Positions 55,501 through 62,794 are shown, counted from the first letter of the stretch. The stretch is DNA of 64,000 nt from Hymenolepis diminuta (GCA_900708905.1 CAADRB010000006.1:1136354-1200353), one strand, 5' to 3'. Notes: generated by a model from the letters alone, not told the origin. Program-made: numbers and translations.

Positions 55501-58361
55501 CAGTGGGAAGAAGATCCAGGAGACGACAACCGGTGAGAATCTTGGGCGCATGATCAGTCAGAATACGGGCAGATGGGCTCTAGTAATCGATTTTAAAGAA
55601 AACATTAAAAGGCGTCGAATTCCAAATTTAAAACTAGCTAGTGTTCCCATCTCAGAGTTTATTATAACTAAGACAAAACTGTTCCAATCTCAAAACAAAA
55701 AACTATTATATACTCACCCAGTGAGCTTTTTCACGTTTGCATGGCTTAGCAGCCTTGCAAAACGGAGAAAAACACAAGACATTCATGAGAGAAGCTAAGC
55801 TGATACGAAAGCAATACATGAGAAAACAAACAATTACCATCCTGGTCGGTCAAAAGAGTCTATCTAAAACAGTCGAACTCCTGTAGTAAATATATTTTTC
55901 TATGACAACTCCAACCGCATAACACAACAGTATCCTATAAATTTAATATATATTCATTTGAAACGTTTAATTAGATAACCAGTTTCTGACTAAAATTTCA
56001 GAAGTTATTTATGATTGGCCGCTTCTAGAGTCGGAATTTATATTTTAATCAGCTTGGGGATTGTCAAAACCACTACCAGATCTTATTGCCATCGAAACTC
56101 CTGTGAAAGCTCAAACGATCATCCGACCCCGTCAGTTTCTTCCAACTCCTTAATGGCCATACGTTCATCTCACTTTCACAATTGGATTATCAGATTGTCC
56201 TTTAACTATTTCACTTGTTTACTGCCTCTATCTATAAATACCCACATCTAATCTTCCCCTAGGCCGGACTCCGATTTTTCCCGTTTCTAACACACATCCA
56301 CTCGTCTAACTGCTCCACAACTCTTACCGGTCAACTTCAACAACTAGATCTTTCAACCAACTCCTCTCCGTCTGCATCTTCTACATTCTATTATGTAGCC
56401 CCCCATAAGGTATTAAATAGTTGGGGCCTTCTAGAGCTATCACCGGCTACAGAAAATGTTTCATGAGTAATTTTCATCGGTATCAGGACGTTACCAAACA
56501 TAACCGAGCAAATCTGAGGATATGCAGTTATCCTAATCTACAGCCGACTCGTCGAAGTTGGACAGAGCATGATAGGCGAAGATGGTGCTCAAAGCCAACG
56601 TTCATGGAACTGGCCTATTACCTATCAAAATTAAATGATCCCCTCAGAGATTGATCTATGTGAGTCTAACTTTTAACAAACATAATTTTTATCACCAATA
56701 TATTTATACAGCCTTGCATTAAAAAAATAATTGTGCCAACTACTTATCCATGGTCACCTTTCCTCTCCTCACTTAGAACAAGTCGCAGGTGATAAAGAAA
56801 AGATCTCAGAAGATATAACTGATTAGAACATATCCGTAGAAAGTGACACAAATGGTTGGTTAAAGTTGGAAATACATATGACGAAAACAATTGAAGATTG
56901 TAAAATACCATCTAAGCAAATTTAATAGAGGACATGTTGATTGACCGAAAATCCAAGAAGATCGCTACGAACAGTAAAAGTGTCCTAAGTTCATCACGTT
57001 AAGTGTCAATAATTAAGAACTGAGTAAAATGAAGATATCACTGAGAAATTCGCATTCTACCACTTTTCTTGTCGATCAGAATTAACTAATGGGGTTGGCC
57101 ATACATTTCATTTGATGAGGCAAGGAAAACTTATTTATTTTATTTGTGCGTGTCTTAAAAATTTGCATGTCGGTCATAATATTAAAGAAAAACTGAGCTC
57201 AAGGTATCATATTGCAAGATTTAATGACTTACTAGTAAGAAATCAATATTGTTTAGACTTAAACTGCCCACTTAGAAATACGAAAGCATATCAAACTTAT
57301 ATTTGACAGTATTACTTTTCATCTTAATTGAATAAATAGAATTTAATAAAGTCTGAGTGCTTGCAAGACTTTAACGTGGGAACCAAATGAGCAATCAGAA
57401 TCTATGAGAAAATAGTAAAATACGTACAAAGACACATTTAAGCAACTTACAGTCAAAAGTTCTCTCATTTCTATAGAGAGTCGGGAGTTAATCGTTGTAA
57501 AAATATTCTTCAGTTCCTCATTTAATTCGACAACTGCAGGAACTGAGGAATACGTAGCCATCATAGGTTCCATAAGACGTTGAGCTCTTGCTAAATGGTC
57601 TTCTATTTGAGCAGAATCGAGAACCTTGGGGGCGTTGTCTAAAAGTAAAAAACAATTATTACAAATTTTAAAAACTCAAAAAAAAAGGGCAAGGGGACGT
57701 ACCAGCGCCAAACGGATTGGTAGATGAACCACGATTTGCTGGGGCATGGGTATTAATACATAATGTGGCATTCAAATGATCAATATCACCAACAATTAGG
57801 GCTAAATTACTTAGAGTAGTTATAGACACGGTCAAGTTTCTTTTAGCATGATCAAGTTGTTGAATATCCTTAGTGATTTCTGCTACCATGAGTTCCGAAG
57901 AGGTTGCTCGCTCTTGAACTTCACGAATTCTACAATTGAGTCACTAACATGTGCAAGGAAACGTTCAACAGTTTGAGAGCTAGAAAATTAAATAAAAACT
58001 CACTTGGTAAAGAGTGATTGGATGAGTTCAGAAGCCTCACTAACTAATTTTTCGCCTTTGTCTTCTAATTCCCACTGACATTGAATAATTTGGCGAGTCT
58101 GTACATCAATACTCTCAATCTTTTCAGTAATAGCAGCAATTATATCATCAATAGCAGATAATGATTTTTCAGTGGGAAATAACTAAAACAGTGGGAAACA
58201 TAAAAACTACAAAGTCAATATACTTCATTTATATAAGCAACAGGGTCAAAATCTTCGGCATCGATAGAGTCAATATCACCATTCAGATCACTTAGAATTG
58301 AAGTGAAATCAATACTATCACCGATTTCATTTAACTTTTCAGGCGATGCAGGTTCCGTCAT
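13355..58361 (-). CDS. VPS53: VPS53, GARP/EARP complex subunit (14 exons, complete)
   Basis: VPS53 is a shared subunit of the GARP and EARP tethering complexes, which dock endosome-derived vesicles at the trans-Golgi network and recycling endosomes. The conceptual protein is 965 residues, against roughly 830 for typical animal orthologues. Family blocks appear in the expected order: FDPVAYINE (38-46) running into LFPTE; ITKDIQQLDHAKR (124-136); AWLDKIDHRYAWL with FPQEW in exon 5; KKYLREY in exon 8; VGDQSPYVT in exon 11; CIKFAD and GAEQLLLDT in exon 12; and IDMK/GIKRS across the last junction. All 14 exons join in one frame without a stop (2898 bases). Excess length comes partly from low-complexity insertions carrying NPF motifs at 177, 412 and 854. 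An in-frame upstream ATG at 58,469 would add 36 residues; I chose 58,361 because FDPVAYINE then sits near the N-terminus, as in the family. Confidence 0.96.
13785..13958 (+). repeat. SINE-like family, copy in VPS53 intron 13
   Basis: It has a box B-like GGGCTCGATACCC, then CATCGGTGCACATC, GAATGGAATGGACGGACGC, and AAGGAAGGATCCATGGTGC near the end. It lies antisense to VPS53 and ends about 33 bases from exon 13's donor site. Confidence 0.75.
13991..14329 (-). CDS. VPS53: VPS53 exon 13
   Basis: Residues 799-911. Conserved ends (RTFTALVQEGMAHAERIIKS and LQKVIDMK) flank an insertion of some 55 residues rich in Ser, Thr, Pro and Asn, with an NPF motif at 854-856. The insertion is absent from the animal orthologues I know. 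Acceptor CTTTCAG, donor GTTAGT at phase 0. Confidence 0.94.
14520..14668 (+). repeat. SINE-like family, diverged copy
   Basis: Blocks in family order: GCGTTCATCTAGTGAATGGC, GTACTGATTAAAACT, AATTTCAAATCCGAGAGGC and GTGGAAAATACTTA. The head is truncated. Confidence 0.55.
17235..17330 (-). repeat. SINE-like family, partial copy
   Basis: Minus strand shows AAGGTCGATGCTCGTACAT, GAGATGGTTAGTCGCACTGG and TTAATACCG, following the middle of the family consensus. Confidence 0.6.
19870..19955 (-). repeat. SINE-like family, tRNA-like head copy
   Basis: Minus strand reads TGGTGACATAACGGTTAAAGCG (box A region), then GGTCACGGGGTTGACTC (box B region) and CATCGGTCCACATTCTGC, with tRNA-like spacing between the boxes. 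Confidence 0.7.
21925..22100 (+). repeat. SINE-like family, probable diverged copy
   Basis: A head-like GGTAGAGCAGTGGTCAAAGC is followed by GTCATGAGGTCGATGG and later GGGTGGTTGAGTATGAG and GAGTTTCTTTTATAAGC. The body is poorly preserved, so membership is tentative. Confidence 0.45.
25740..25908 (-). CDS. VPS53: VPS53 exon 12
   Basis: Residues 742-798: HFTQICIKFADATISRF, LYKCKPLNTFGAEQLLLDTQ and LKSALLQLPLFGTK, closely matching the family in order and spacing. Acceptor ATTGTAG, donor GTGAGT at phase 0; next intron 11,410 bases. Confidence 0.96.
25909..31174 (-). other. VPS53 intron 11 (5266 bases)
   Basis: GT...AG intron. A tRNA-like stretch at 31,070-31,165 includes a perfect box B, GGGTTCGAATCCCACC, on the minus strand. 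A weaker box B-like AGATTCAAATCTACC lies near 26,365. Otherwise AT-rich without visible structure. Confidence 0.75.
31070..31165 (-). repeat. tRNA-like fragment with perfect box B
   Basis: The minus strand carries GGGTTCGAATCCCACC, a canonical T-loop/box B, with a weak box A-like stretch about 55 bases upstream. No cloverleaf could be drawn, so this looks like a SINE head or tRNA relic, not a functional tRNA. It lies directly after exon 11's donor. Confidence 0.5.
31175..31428 (-). CDS. VPS53: VPS53 exon 11
   Basis: Residues 658-741. It contains VADLEAAVIPQLNAMTRMPW, then SVGDQSPYVTAIVSHLK and PPIRDTLFSV, among the best conserved parts of VPS53's C-terminal domain. The codon for the following Arg is split with exon 12. 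Acceptor TTTTGTAG, donor GTTAGT at phase 2. Confidence 0.96.
34735..35340. repeat. Direct duplication, unit 1
   Basis: It shares ordered blocks with 35,855-36,990 in the same orientation. TATGTGACAGGAAG at 34,878 pairs with TATGTGACAGGAAA at 35,993. CACTGGATTATCAATTATTG at 35,037 pairs with CACCGGAATATCGATTATTG at 36,709. Further pairs are CCAATCCTACATA and GAGCTACAAACC. The offset grows from 1115 to 1672 bases, so the second unit gained, or the first lost, about 560 bases. Confidence 0.75.
35512..35705 (-). repeat. SINE-like family copy between the duplication units
   Basis: Minus strand: GCGCGCTCGTCTGAGAAGTC (head), CCAACTTCACTGGTTAAGTC, CTGACAGAAATCGCC, GGTGGTTGCATGACACTACC and GTTGGAAAATACTTTCC in order. 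It shares its 3' half closely with the 46.25 kb copy. Confidence 0.72.
35855..36990. repeat. Direct duplication, unit 2
   Basis: The partner of 34,735-35,340, with about 560 bases of extra sequence between the two shared halves (roughly 36,120-36,660). A shorter related stretch with ACAAACTTCATCCC and TTATCGGTTACTG lies at about 25,295-25,350. Confidence 0.72.
39950..40130 (+). repeat. Dispersed repeat, copy 2 (partner near 4.4 kb)
   Basis: AAATTTTGGATCGTGAG, TGCCCATTTAGCAAATAC, TGTACAATTCGATTC and AAAAATCAAATGAAG match the 4.4 kb copy in order and spacing. A third, weaker match to the first block lies near 19,385. Confidence 0.55.
40435..40542 (-). CDS. VPS53: VPS53 exon 10
   Basis: Residues 622-657, LCRMSNDEIIRVCVIIVTTT then YCMKTVEELEKRLKAE, matching the family segment with LICNI...YC...LEEKL. 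The exon ends GAG followed by GCAAGT, so the donor is GC rather than GT. A downstream GT (GTGTCT) would shift frame into a stop in exon 11. Confidence 0.93.
42229..42410 (+). repeat. SINE-like family copy
   Basis: CAACCGGTGCATCCC, AAGGGGAATGGCCAAACG, GTACTGGTTAAG, GCGACAGAAATCG and AGAAAGGCTCTATAATGC occur in family order. The tRNA-like head is eroded. Confidence 0.7.
44170..44990. repeat. Kilobase direct duplication, unit 1
   Basis: It matches 45,220-45,945 in order and orientation with an offset of about 1050 bases. Paired blocks include GCATGTCAAAACAGG with ACATGTCAAAATAAG, TTTATTGCTGATTCAGTAT with TTTATTGCTGATTTAGTAT, and TATTTTCACTTGTGTGC with TATTTTCGCTTGCATGC. No coding potential was seen. 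Confidence 0.82.
45030..45185 (+). repeat. SINE-like family copy inside the duplication spacer
   Basis: TTAACGTGCTCGTTTG (head), TTGCACTGGTTAATTTTCG, GTGATAGCGTTCGAG and AGGAAGGATCCATAATGC occur in family order. It separates the two duplication units. Confidence 0.75.
45220..45945. repeat. Kilobase direct duplication, unit 2
   Basis: The partner of 44,170-44,990. Similarity runs from ATCAAGATACTAATCTTTGG through CCACTAGAAGTCCG to TTGCCTGCAAGC, with small indels throughout, indicating an old event. Confidence 0.82.
46140..46356 (-). repeat. SINE-like family, near-complete copy
   Basis: Minus strand: GTGCAACGGTTAACGTGCTCG (box A region), CAGGGCTTTTGATCTCC (box B region), GTCGGTGCACACC, CGGAATGGCCAGCCCCACTG, and GTTGGAAAATGCTTTCCC at the 3' end. 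It is similar in length to the 10.3 kb copy. Confidence 0.75.
46532..46568. other. Assembly gap (37 N)
   Basis: A run of N inside VPS53 intron 9. No exon is missing, since exons 9 and 10 join in frame. Confidence 0.99.
47595..47614. repeat. CA microsatellite, 10 units
   Basis: An uninterrupted run of ten CA units within a locally GC-richer patch of VPS53 intron 9. Confidence 0.95.
48250..48312 (-). repeat. tRNA-like SINE head
   Basis: Minus strand shows GAGCGTGGTTCAAAGC (box A-like) then ACGGGTTTGATACCGG (box B-like). The spacing suits a pol III promoter, but no family body follows. Confidence 0.5.
49149..49252 (-). CDS. VPS53: VPS53 exon 9
   Basis: Residues 587-621, reading LNQDDSSGG then DSAAFLATNLSNQFFANLHRDEQ. 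Conservation is modest, but length and phase (1 in, 0 out) exactly join exons 8 and 10. Acceptor CTACACAG, donor GTGAGC. Confidence 0.87.
49253..53094 (-). other. VPS53 intron 8 (3842 bases)
   Basis: GT...AG intron of AT-rich sequence. A tRNA-like head lies near 49,845-49,912, with the box B-like ATTCAAATTCC. A 70-codon plus-strand frame at 51,299 resembles no known protein. No other structure was seen. Confidence 0.75.
53095..53367 (-). CDS. VPS53: VPS53 exon 8
   Basis: Residues 496-586. STDLFLLYKQLLKQTLQL aligns with the family helix ending in DLFVYYKK, and LLKKYLREYTEKVLLPG holds the hallmark KYLREY. A Ser/Gly-rich stretch follows, ending at PFSLSGLASLG. Donor GTATGT at phase 1; next intron 3842 bases. 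Confidence 0.95.
53440..53588 (-). CDS. VPS53: VPS53 exon 7
   Basis: Begins NCFAPYFDLYLNNIERAL, matching the family's CFEPHLxxYI segment, then a predicted helix to AFEDVFRNAN. Flanking introns are 76 and 72 bases. Donor GTAGTC at phase 1. Confidence 0.92.
53665..53731 (-). CDS. VPS53: VPS53 exon 6
   Basis: A 67-base exon. It reads AGKPILETEPQQNV then SPFEGIISK, matching the family block where a second NPF plus GIVSK is usual; here Asn is replaced by Ser. The acceptor is a tandem TAGCAG, so a form lacking one codon is possible. Donor GTAAGA at phase 2. Confidence 0.9.
53732..55041 (-). other. VPS53 intron 5 (1310 bases)
   Basis: GT...AG intron containing one SINE-like copy at 54,815-54,975. 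Nothing else was recognised. Confidence 0.8.
54815..54975 (-). repeat. SINE-like family, near-complete copy in VPS53 intron 5
   Basis: Minus strand: GTGGCGCATTGGTCATTGTG (box A), TGATTCGGATCTTATT (box B), GGCGCACATACTGTGAGC, AAAATGGACTACTGCAATG, and GAGTTTGAGTCTCGTC followed by AGGAGGTCCTATGGTGCC. It has the best preserved box A and B pair besides the 10.3 kb copy. Confidence 0.75.
55042..55579 (-). CDS. VPS53: VPS53 exon 5
   Basis: The longest exon, residues 245-423. It carries the most diagnostic part of the protein: INWFITQQLAEYRELY, AWLDKIDHRYAWL, FPQEWLVLERL and VEFCRNTRKDL, then FAMQRTIAFE. It ends in a charged Lys/Glu-rich linker with NPF at 412-414 before EDVEAEEK, where animal orthologues also have an NPF. 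Acceptor ACTAG, donor GTATGC at phase 1. Confidence 0.96.
55580..57450 (-). other. VPS53 intron 4 (1871 bases)
   Basis: Normal GT...AG ends. Inside I see no recognisable exon, although the protein alignment suggests a few residues may be missing at this junction. A C/T-rich patch lies at about 56,260-56,400. Short open frames on the plus strand match nothing. Confidence 0.7.
57451..57638 (-). CDS. VPS53: VPS53 exon 4
   Basis: Codes residues 182-244, mostly helical (DNAPKVLDSAQIEDHL to IEMRELLT). Conservation is weaker than in the flanking exons, but phase 1 in and phase 0 out join both sides without a stop. Donor GTAAGT; next intron 1871 bases. Confidence 0.88.
57703..57929 (-). CDS. VPS53: VPS53 exon 3
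   Basis: Codes residues 106-181. It holds the best conserved coiled-coil segment, VAEITKDIQQLDHAKRNL, followed by ITTLSNL. It then diverges from the usual family sequence and ends in a Ser/Thr/Asn-rich linker with an NPF motif at 177-179. Donor GTACGT at phase 1; next intron 64 bases. Confidence 0.93.
58004..58182 (-). CDS. VPS53: VPS53 exon 2
   Basis: Starts with LFPTEKS, which completes the conserved block begun in exon 1, and continues through predicted coiled-coil sequence to SLFTK. Acceptor TTTTAG, donor GTGAGT at phase 2; next intron 74 bases. Confidence 0.93.
58224..58361 (-). CDS. VPS53: VPS53 exon 1
   Basis: Codes residues 1-46, from MTEPASPEK to DFDPVAYINE, an acidic N-terminal tail leading into the conserved VPS53 N-terminal block. 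The donor is GTATAT at phase 0. The following intron is only 41 bases. Confidence 0.9.
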
Positions 58362-59626
58362 TATGTACACTAAATGATGTTTTACGCTTATCTCAAGGTT
58401 GTGCCCTTGACATCGAGTCAGCATTTGAACAATGTGACGCAAAATGTTACATAAAAATGAAGAATGCATGTCCGTTTTCTACATTTTAAATTTCATCGAA
58501 ATTTTGGAAAATAATTTTTCGCTATCATTTATATTCGTGGAGGAGCAAATCCTACAATTCGTAGCGGTAATAACGGAAAAGTATGTCTGCTGAATGAGAA
58601 ATTAGTAAAAAAATCTGGAGCTGTACTGTCTGTAAATGTCAGCTTGAACGCAGAATTTTTCTTATTAAACTTACTGAATATTTCGACCATTGCTTCAATT
58701 GGCATAAACCTAATTATCTCTTTCGAACTATTCGTATCTATCAAACAGATTATTTGAATGAGGAGAAATAAATGTCGGTATTAAATTTTGTACATATTGG
58801 GCTGTTTTCACAGTTGTATGTGGAAAATTAGAATAGAACACTTAATCCATGTTATTGGTAAACATTCAGACTGAATATATCTTTATTTAAATATTAACTT
58901 TCATTGTAAACATCTAAAATAAAATAAACCCGCTGAAGCCTCTATTTTTTTCATTTGTATGACAGTTGATTTTCCCTTAAATCGCAATCAAATAATGTTA
59001 ATAGATTATTTAGATCAAATACAGATTAAATGTCTTCCATTACTAAATAAAGAACCACTATGTACAAACCAGTGTGATATTTCTATGGAAGGGTTACAAG
59101 TGCTATTATATCATGCAAGTCAAAATATTTAAAAGACTTCGATTATATCTAAATAATTTGCTTTCCCTGACCTAGATCTGTCTGTAAAATAATTTGTTTA
59201 CCTTAGAAATTCACTTACCAAATTCTCAATCTTTCTTTCTTAACTTAAAACAAAGTTGTTTCAATACGGTTCTCTGCAATTTATTCATTTATAGTGCATG
59301 AAGAAGATAAGATCATGGTTTTGATACAATTATAAATTTCCACCATAACGGCACCTTAAGGCAGCAAAGTAAATAATAAGACCATTTCACTAAACAAGTC
59401 GTCATTTAAGGTGAAAATGATTTGTCGAAGGAAGTAATAATGGTATAGTGTAGTCTCCATTCCTTTAAATACCTATGAGCAAGTTTAAAAATGAAATAAA
59501 ATGAAAAAAATACAAATGCATTAAATTTTCTGAATTTAAAGCTCAAATAATAACTTGATTTTACTCTTTTTAGATTTTTAGGATACTGTCTCATTCGTTT
59601 CATTTACATTACAGATACGTTCAAAA
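58362..59626. promoter_or_regulatory. Divergent intergenic region (VPS53 / coiled-coil gene)
   Basis: The two genes point away from each other with 1265 bases between start codons, so their 5' ends and promoters must lie here. No convincing TATA box or initiator could be assigned. A 3' splice-like CATTTACATTACAG at 59,601-59,614 sits 12 bases before the coiled-coil gene's ATG and could be a spliced-leader acceptor, since flatworms trans-splice, or the end of a 5'-untranslated intron. Confidence 0.45.
58529..58744 (-). CDS. Possible small ORF upstream of VPS53 (71 codons)
   Basis: A frame starting MIDTNSSKEIIRFMPIEAM and ending LRIVGFAPPRI, on the same strand and 167 bases upstream of the VPS53 start codon. 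Mixed hydrophobic and polar composition looks more protein-like than most random frames here, with FSKFNKKNSAFKLTF in the middle. No signal peptide or membrane segment is evident and I do not recognise a family. It could be a small gene, the last exon of one, or chance: frames of this length are common in AT-rich DNA. Confidence 0.22.
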   Translation of the reverse strand: MIDTNSSKEIIRFMPIEAMVEIFSKFNKKNSAFKLTFTDSTAPDFFTNFSFSRHTFPLLPLRIVGFAPPRI

Positions 59627-61471
59627 ATGCAATTTCAAGAATCAGCACGATTTTTCGCGAATGCGAAAAGTTTACTTGAAAAAGTGAAAGAAACAAGGGT
59701 AAAAATAGTAAAATTAAAATATTTTTAGCTCATAAATTTAAAATATGAGGAGAAAATTCGCATATTATCGGAAGAACTTTCGGAATTGAAGAATAATTAC
59801 GTAAGGCTAAGGTTTGAGGTTGGTTTATTTCTAGGAAACACAAATGAAGCACAAAGACAGCGAATCTGGAGAGAAAATAAGGGATCTTTCTGACAAAGTT
59901 CTAGAACTTGAACGAAAATTAGTGAGCGTAATAGTTATTCCATTAATCTTTACTTAGAAACAGTCGGAAAATAGCATATCCGTTTTAGAGAGTGAAAATA
60001 AAGCAATATCTGAAAATCTTCAAAAATGCCTCGTACATTTTAATAGTCTTCACATGTTGCATTTAGAAATACAAAACTGAATTAGAGCTCAAATTGAAAT
60101 CTTGTGAATCTGAGAGTTCTCTACGAATTAGTCAAACAGAATTGGCACTGAGTCGACTAACTGGTCTACGCAGCCAAGTTACTCAACTACAAAGTAACAA
60201 TGAACAAATGGAAGAATTTCTCGCTCGATTTAAAACAACAGGTTGGTGATAATCAATCATTTGAACTTTTTATTAAGTTTCATCCACCAAATCGAAAAAT
60301 CAACGCTTGCAGTGCGATAATGACATCTTATCCCAGAAGCTTAACGAAGCAAAGATGAAAATATTGTCATTACAGGAAACAGTTTCGAAACTTACCGCTG
60401 AAAAGGAGACGCTGAAAAGCCTAATATCGCTAGAAGGGAAAATGAACCAGTACGCTGTAAGTATTCTAATTCAGTATTCTACTAGCATTCTTTTCAGAAG
60501 GATTATTACGCTGAGCAGTCGTGTACATTCGAACGTATAAAACAGAAAATTGAAGTAAGAGACTATCTTTGCTAGCAGTGAAATGAAAGAATTTGGTTTG
60601 CACTGTAGAGAGTACTATGGCAACAGCCGAACAATCGGGAGAGTTGTTCAATAGACTTCGAAAAGTGCTTAATGAAGTTAATAAACTAAAAGACGTCGAG
60701 AACAGAGAAGAAAAGATTACTTTAATAGAAAATTCGACTGAACAGGTAATAGAAATGGGGTTCGCGTGAATTTTTTCTTTCTTTTAGGAACCAACTGTAG
60801 TTGAACCGGATATAGCCATGGATGGTCCTCTAAATTTGTCGGAGGTTTTGAGTGAGGTATGATTCATAAAAAAAACACGAATCGAATTCACTAATAGAAG
60901 AACGTATGCGCTCTAGTGTGAACATTGTTATTAAAAACAAATATTGAAAAGGATTTTATTCAACCTCAGACTTGGAGTGGGATAGTTTAATTTGTTAAAC
61001 GGTCCCACCGCGGTAAGCAATTTAAGCTATGCCTTGGTAACTTAATAAGAAACCGTTAATAGCTGGACACAATTGCACTCGACGAAATGAGTAGTTAAAT
61101 GCGGAGTGATGATAAAACCAAACATTTCTATAATTATATTTTTTATCTCGGTAGCAAGTGAATATTCCACAACTCCTTCCAGAAACTCCCACTTGATCAG
61201 CTTCACTTGATCGTAAATAATCTATTCATTTGGTTGATATAACACAAATCAGGGCTTTTGTAACCCAACTTTTTTATATTTCTTTTATATATATATATAT
61301 ATTTCTTTTATATTTCTGTGAACATAGCGAAGACATTGAGGAATCTGAGCAGTTAAATGCCTTCAAAAATCTTACATTTTCCTAATTTGAAGTATTAAAA
61401 CGTCTAATTCACTCACTTTTACTCATTTTTAGACTACAATGGCTGCGGAAAATGATAAAGCAAGAGAATAA
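59627..61471 (+). CDS. Unrecognised coiled-coil protein, 10 exons (319 aa)
   Basis: Exons: 59627-59698, 59729-59800, 59835-59921, 59958-60032, 60067-60241, 60278-60456, 60498-60554, 60611-60745, 60788-60856 and 61433-61471, giving 960 bases with TAA at 61469. All joins keep frame with GT...AG ends. The first eight introns, as built, are 30, 34, 36, 34, 36, 41, 56 and 42 bases; the last is 576. Residues 1-280 are rich in Glu, Lys, Leu, Gln and Ser with heptad-like spacing (KIRILSEELSELKNNY, KVLELERKLKQSENSISVL, LQETVSKLTAEKETLKSL), indicating long coiled coils. The C-terminal 35 residues are acidic and probably disordered (EPTVVEPDIAMDGPLNLSEV). There is no signal peptide, membrane segment or catalytic motif. 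It may be a cytoskeletal or scaffold protein, but that rests on coiled-coil content alone. The exon 7/8 junction (acceptor TGTAGAG) is the least certain. Confidence 0.82.
61285..61302. repeat. TA microsatellite in last intron of coiled-coil gene
   Basis: A short TA run flanked on both sides by the same TTTCTTTTATATTTC-like sequence, suggesting local duplication around it. Confidence 0.7.
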
Positions 61472-62794
61472 TCTACGTCTATATTATGAACTAATGATGT
61501 TAAATTTACAAATATCCGTTTTTATCAACTAACCTTCTGTAAAAAAATTGTGTTGATTATCTTTGGTGCCATTTGCTTATTCAGATAAAACCACCTTTTT
61601 AAAAGGAAGAAGAATAGATTTTTCCCAGATGTTTTGGTAACATCTCGGCCGAAAGGCACTTCCGAATTGGAAATTTAAAGAAACCTCTGCACATACCATA
61701 AACTTTAAGAAGGTGTATCAACTGGGACTCCCAAACGTGGCGAAATCGGCGTTCAATACCTTCCAAAATCTTTGAACCGAAAATCTATAATATTATTTAG
61801 GCAAATTTGAACTCATAGTAAATAATCGCAATTTGAAGTGCCTAACTGGCGCATGCGCAAATTTAAAATAATTAATAAGGCAATATTTTAAAAATCAATA
61901 TGTAAATTTTCTGCAGATAAACGTGGCAATCAGCATTTAGTTCAAATGAGCCGGGCAGACACATATTTAACAATTAGAAAAGGTACTTTTCCAAAAGAAA
62001 TATCAGGCAAAACACTTTAGAATAATAATTTTTTCTTTGATGTCTTTCTAATTCGTCCTATAATTTATTCATATAGTTTATGAACAATACTTACAGACAG
62101 TTGCGTTTACCTCATTCTAACCTATGTTTTTTCAATTTTATTTTACAACAGATATTGATAAAGGTATCATTGATATATTACAACATCATTTATTCATTCG
62201 ATTATATCATTGTTTAAGTTTCAAATCTTTTCTTTAGATTTCCATTTCAATGTAGCGGAATTCAAGCGTGCTAAAAACTTTTGTAAGACAAATTTGACTA
62301 AATATTTATTCGCAAAAATTAATCATAAAAATCACTGGTTGGCCTAATTTAATTCTTGACTGTGATCGTTCCTAGAAAGTTATCTTTCATCAACTGTAAC
62401 AATGGGCTTTTATCATAAAAGAATTAAATTTTTAGTTATTTTGTACCCTGAGTGCCGTAATAAGTTTTAGCTCGGATCCAAACTGAAAGCAAGAGAAACG
62501 GGGTGGCAGAAAACAGTTAAATTATGTAATGTTAAATAACATCAAACGTTTAGTCAATTGGATTGGCCAAGCTGGAGAAAGGGCAACGCATCTAATCTGG
62601 ATTACTAGTATTCTTGAAACAATCACAGATAGGGAGTTGTTACACAGTATGTCAGTTCAGGTCTGGACAAGTCAGTTCGAAACACGAAATGCGCGTCAAC
62701 TATTTTTTTGGATTTTTGAAGTTTTTTGCGTTTTTTTCTATTTATGATATAATGTTAGTTGATTTACGTAAAAAAATTAACAAAATTAGTAATA
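61472..62794. other. Intergenic region before DRC3
   Basis: No supported exon. It holds no clear AATAAA for the upstream gene. A 72-codon plus-strand frame at 62,529 (ILETITDRELLHSM) matches nothing known. A 5' exon of DRC3 could lie here unseen. The TA-rich tract at 61.28 kb lies earlier, inside the last intron of the coiled-coil gene. Confidence 0.5.

Noticed and set aside
58362..58469. Upstream in-frame ATG of VPS53 (58,469) as the start
   Set aside because: It would add 36 residues with no similarity to the family's N-terminus. Kept as an alternative only.
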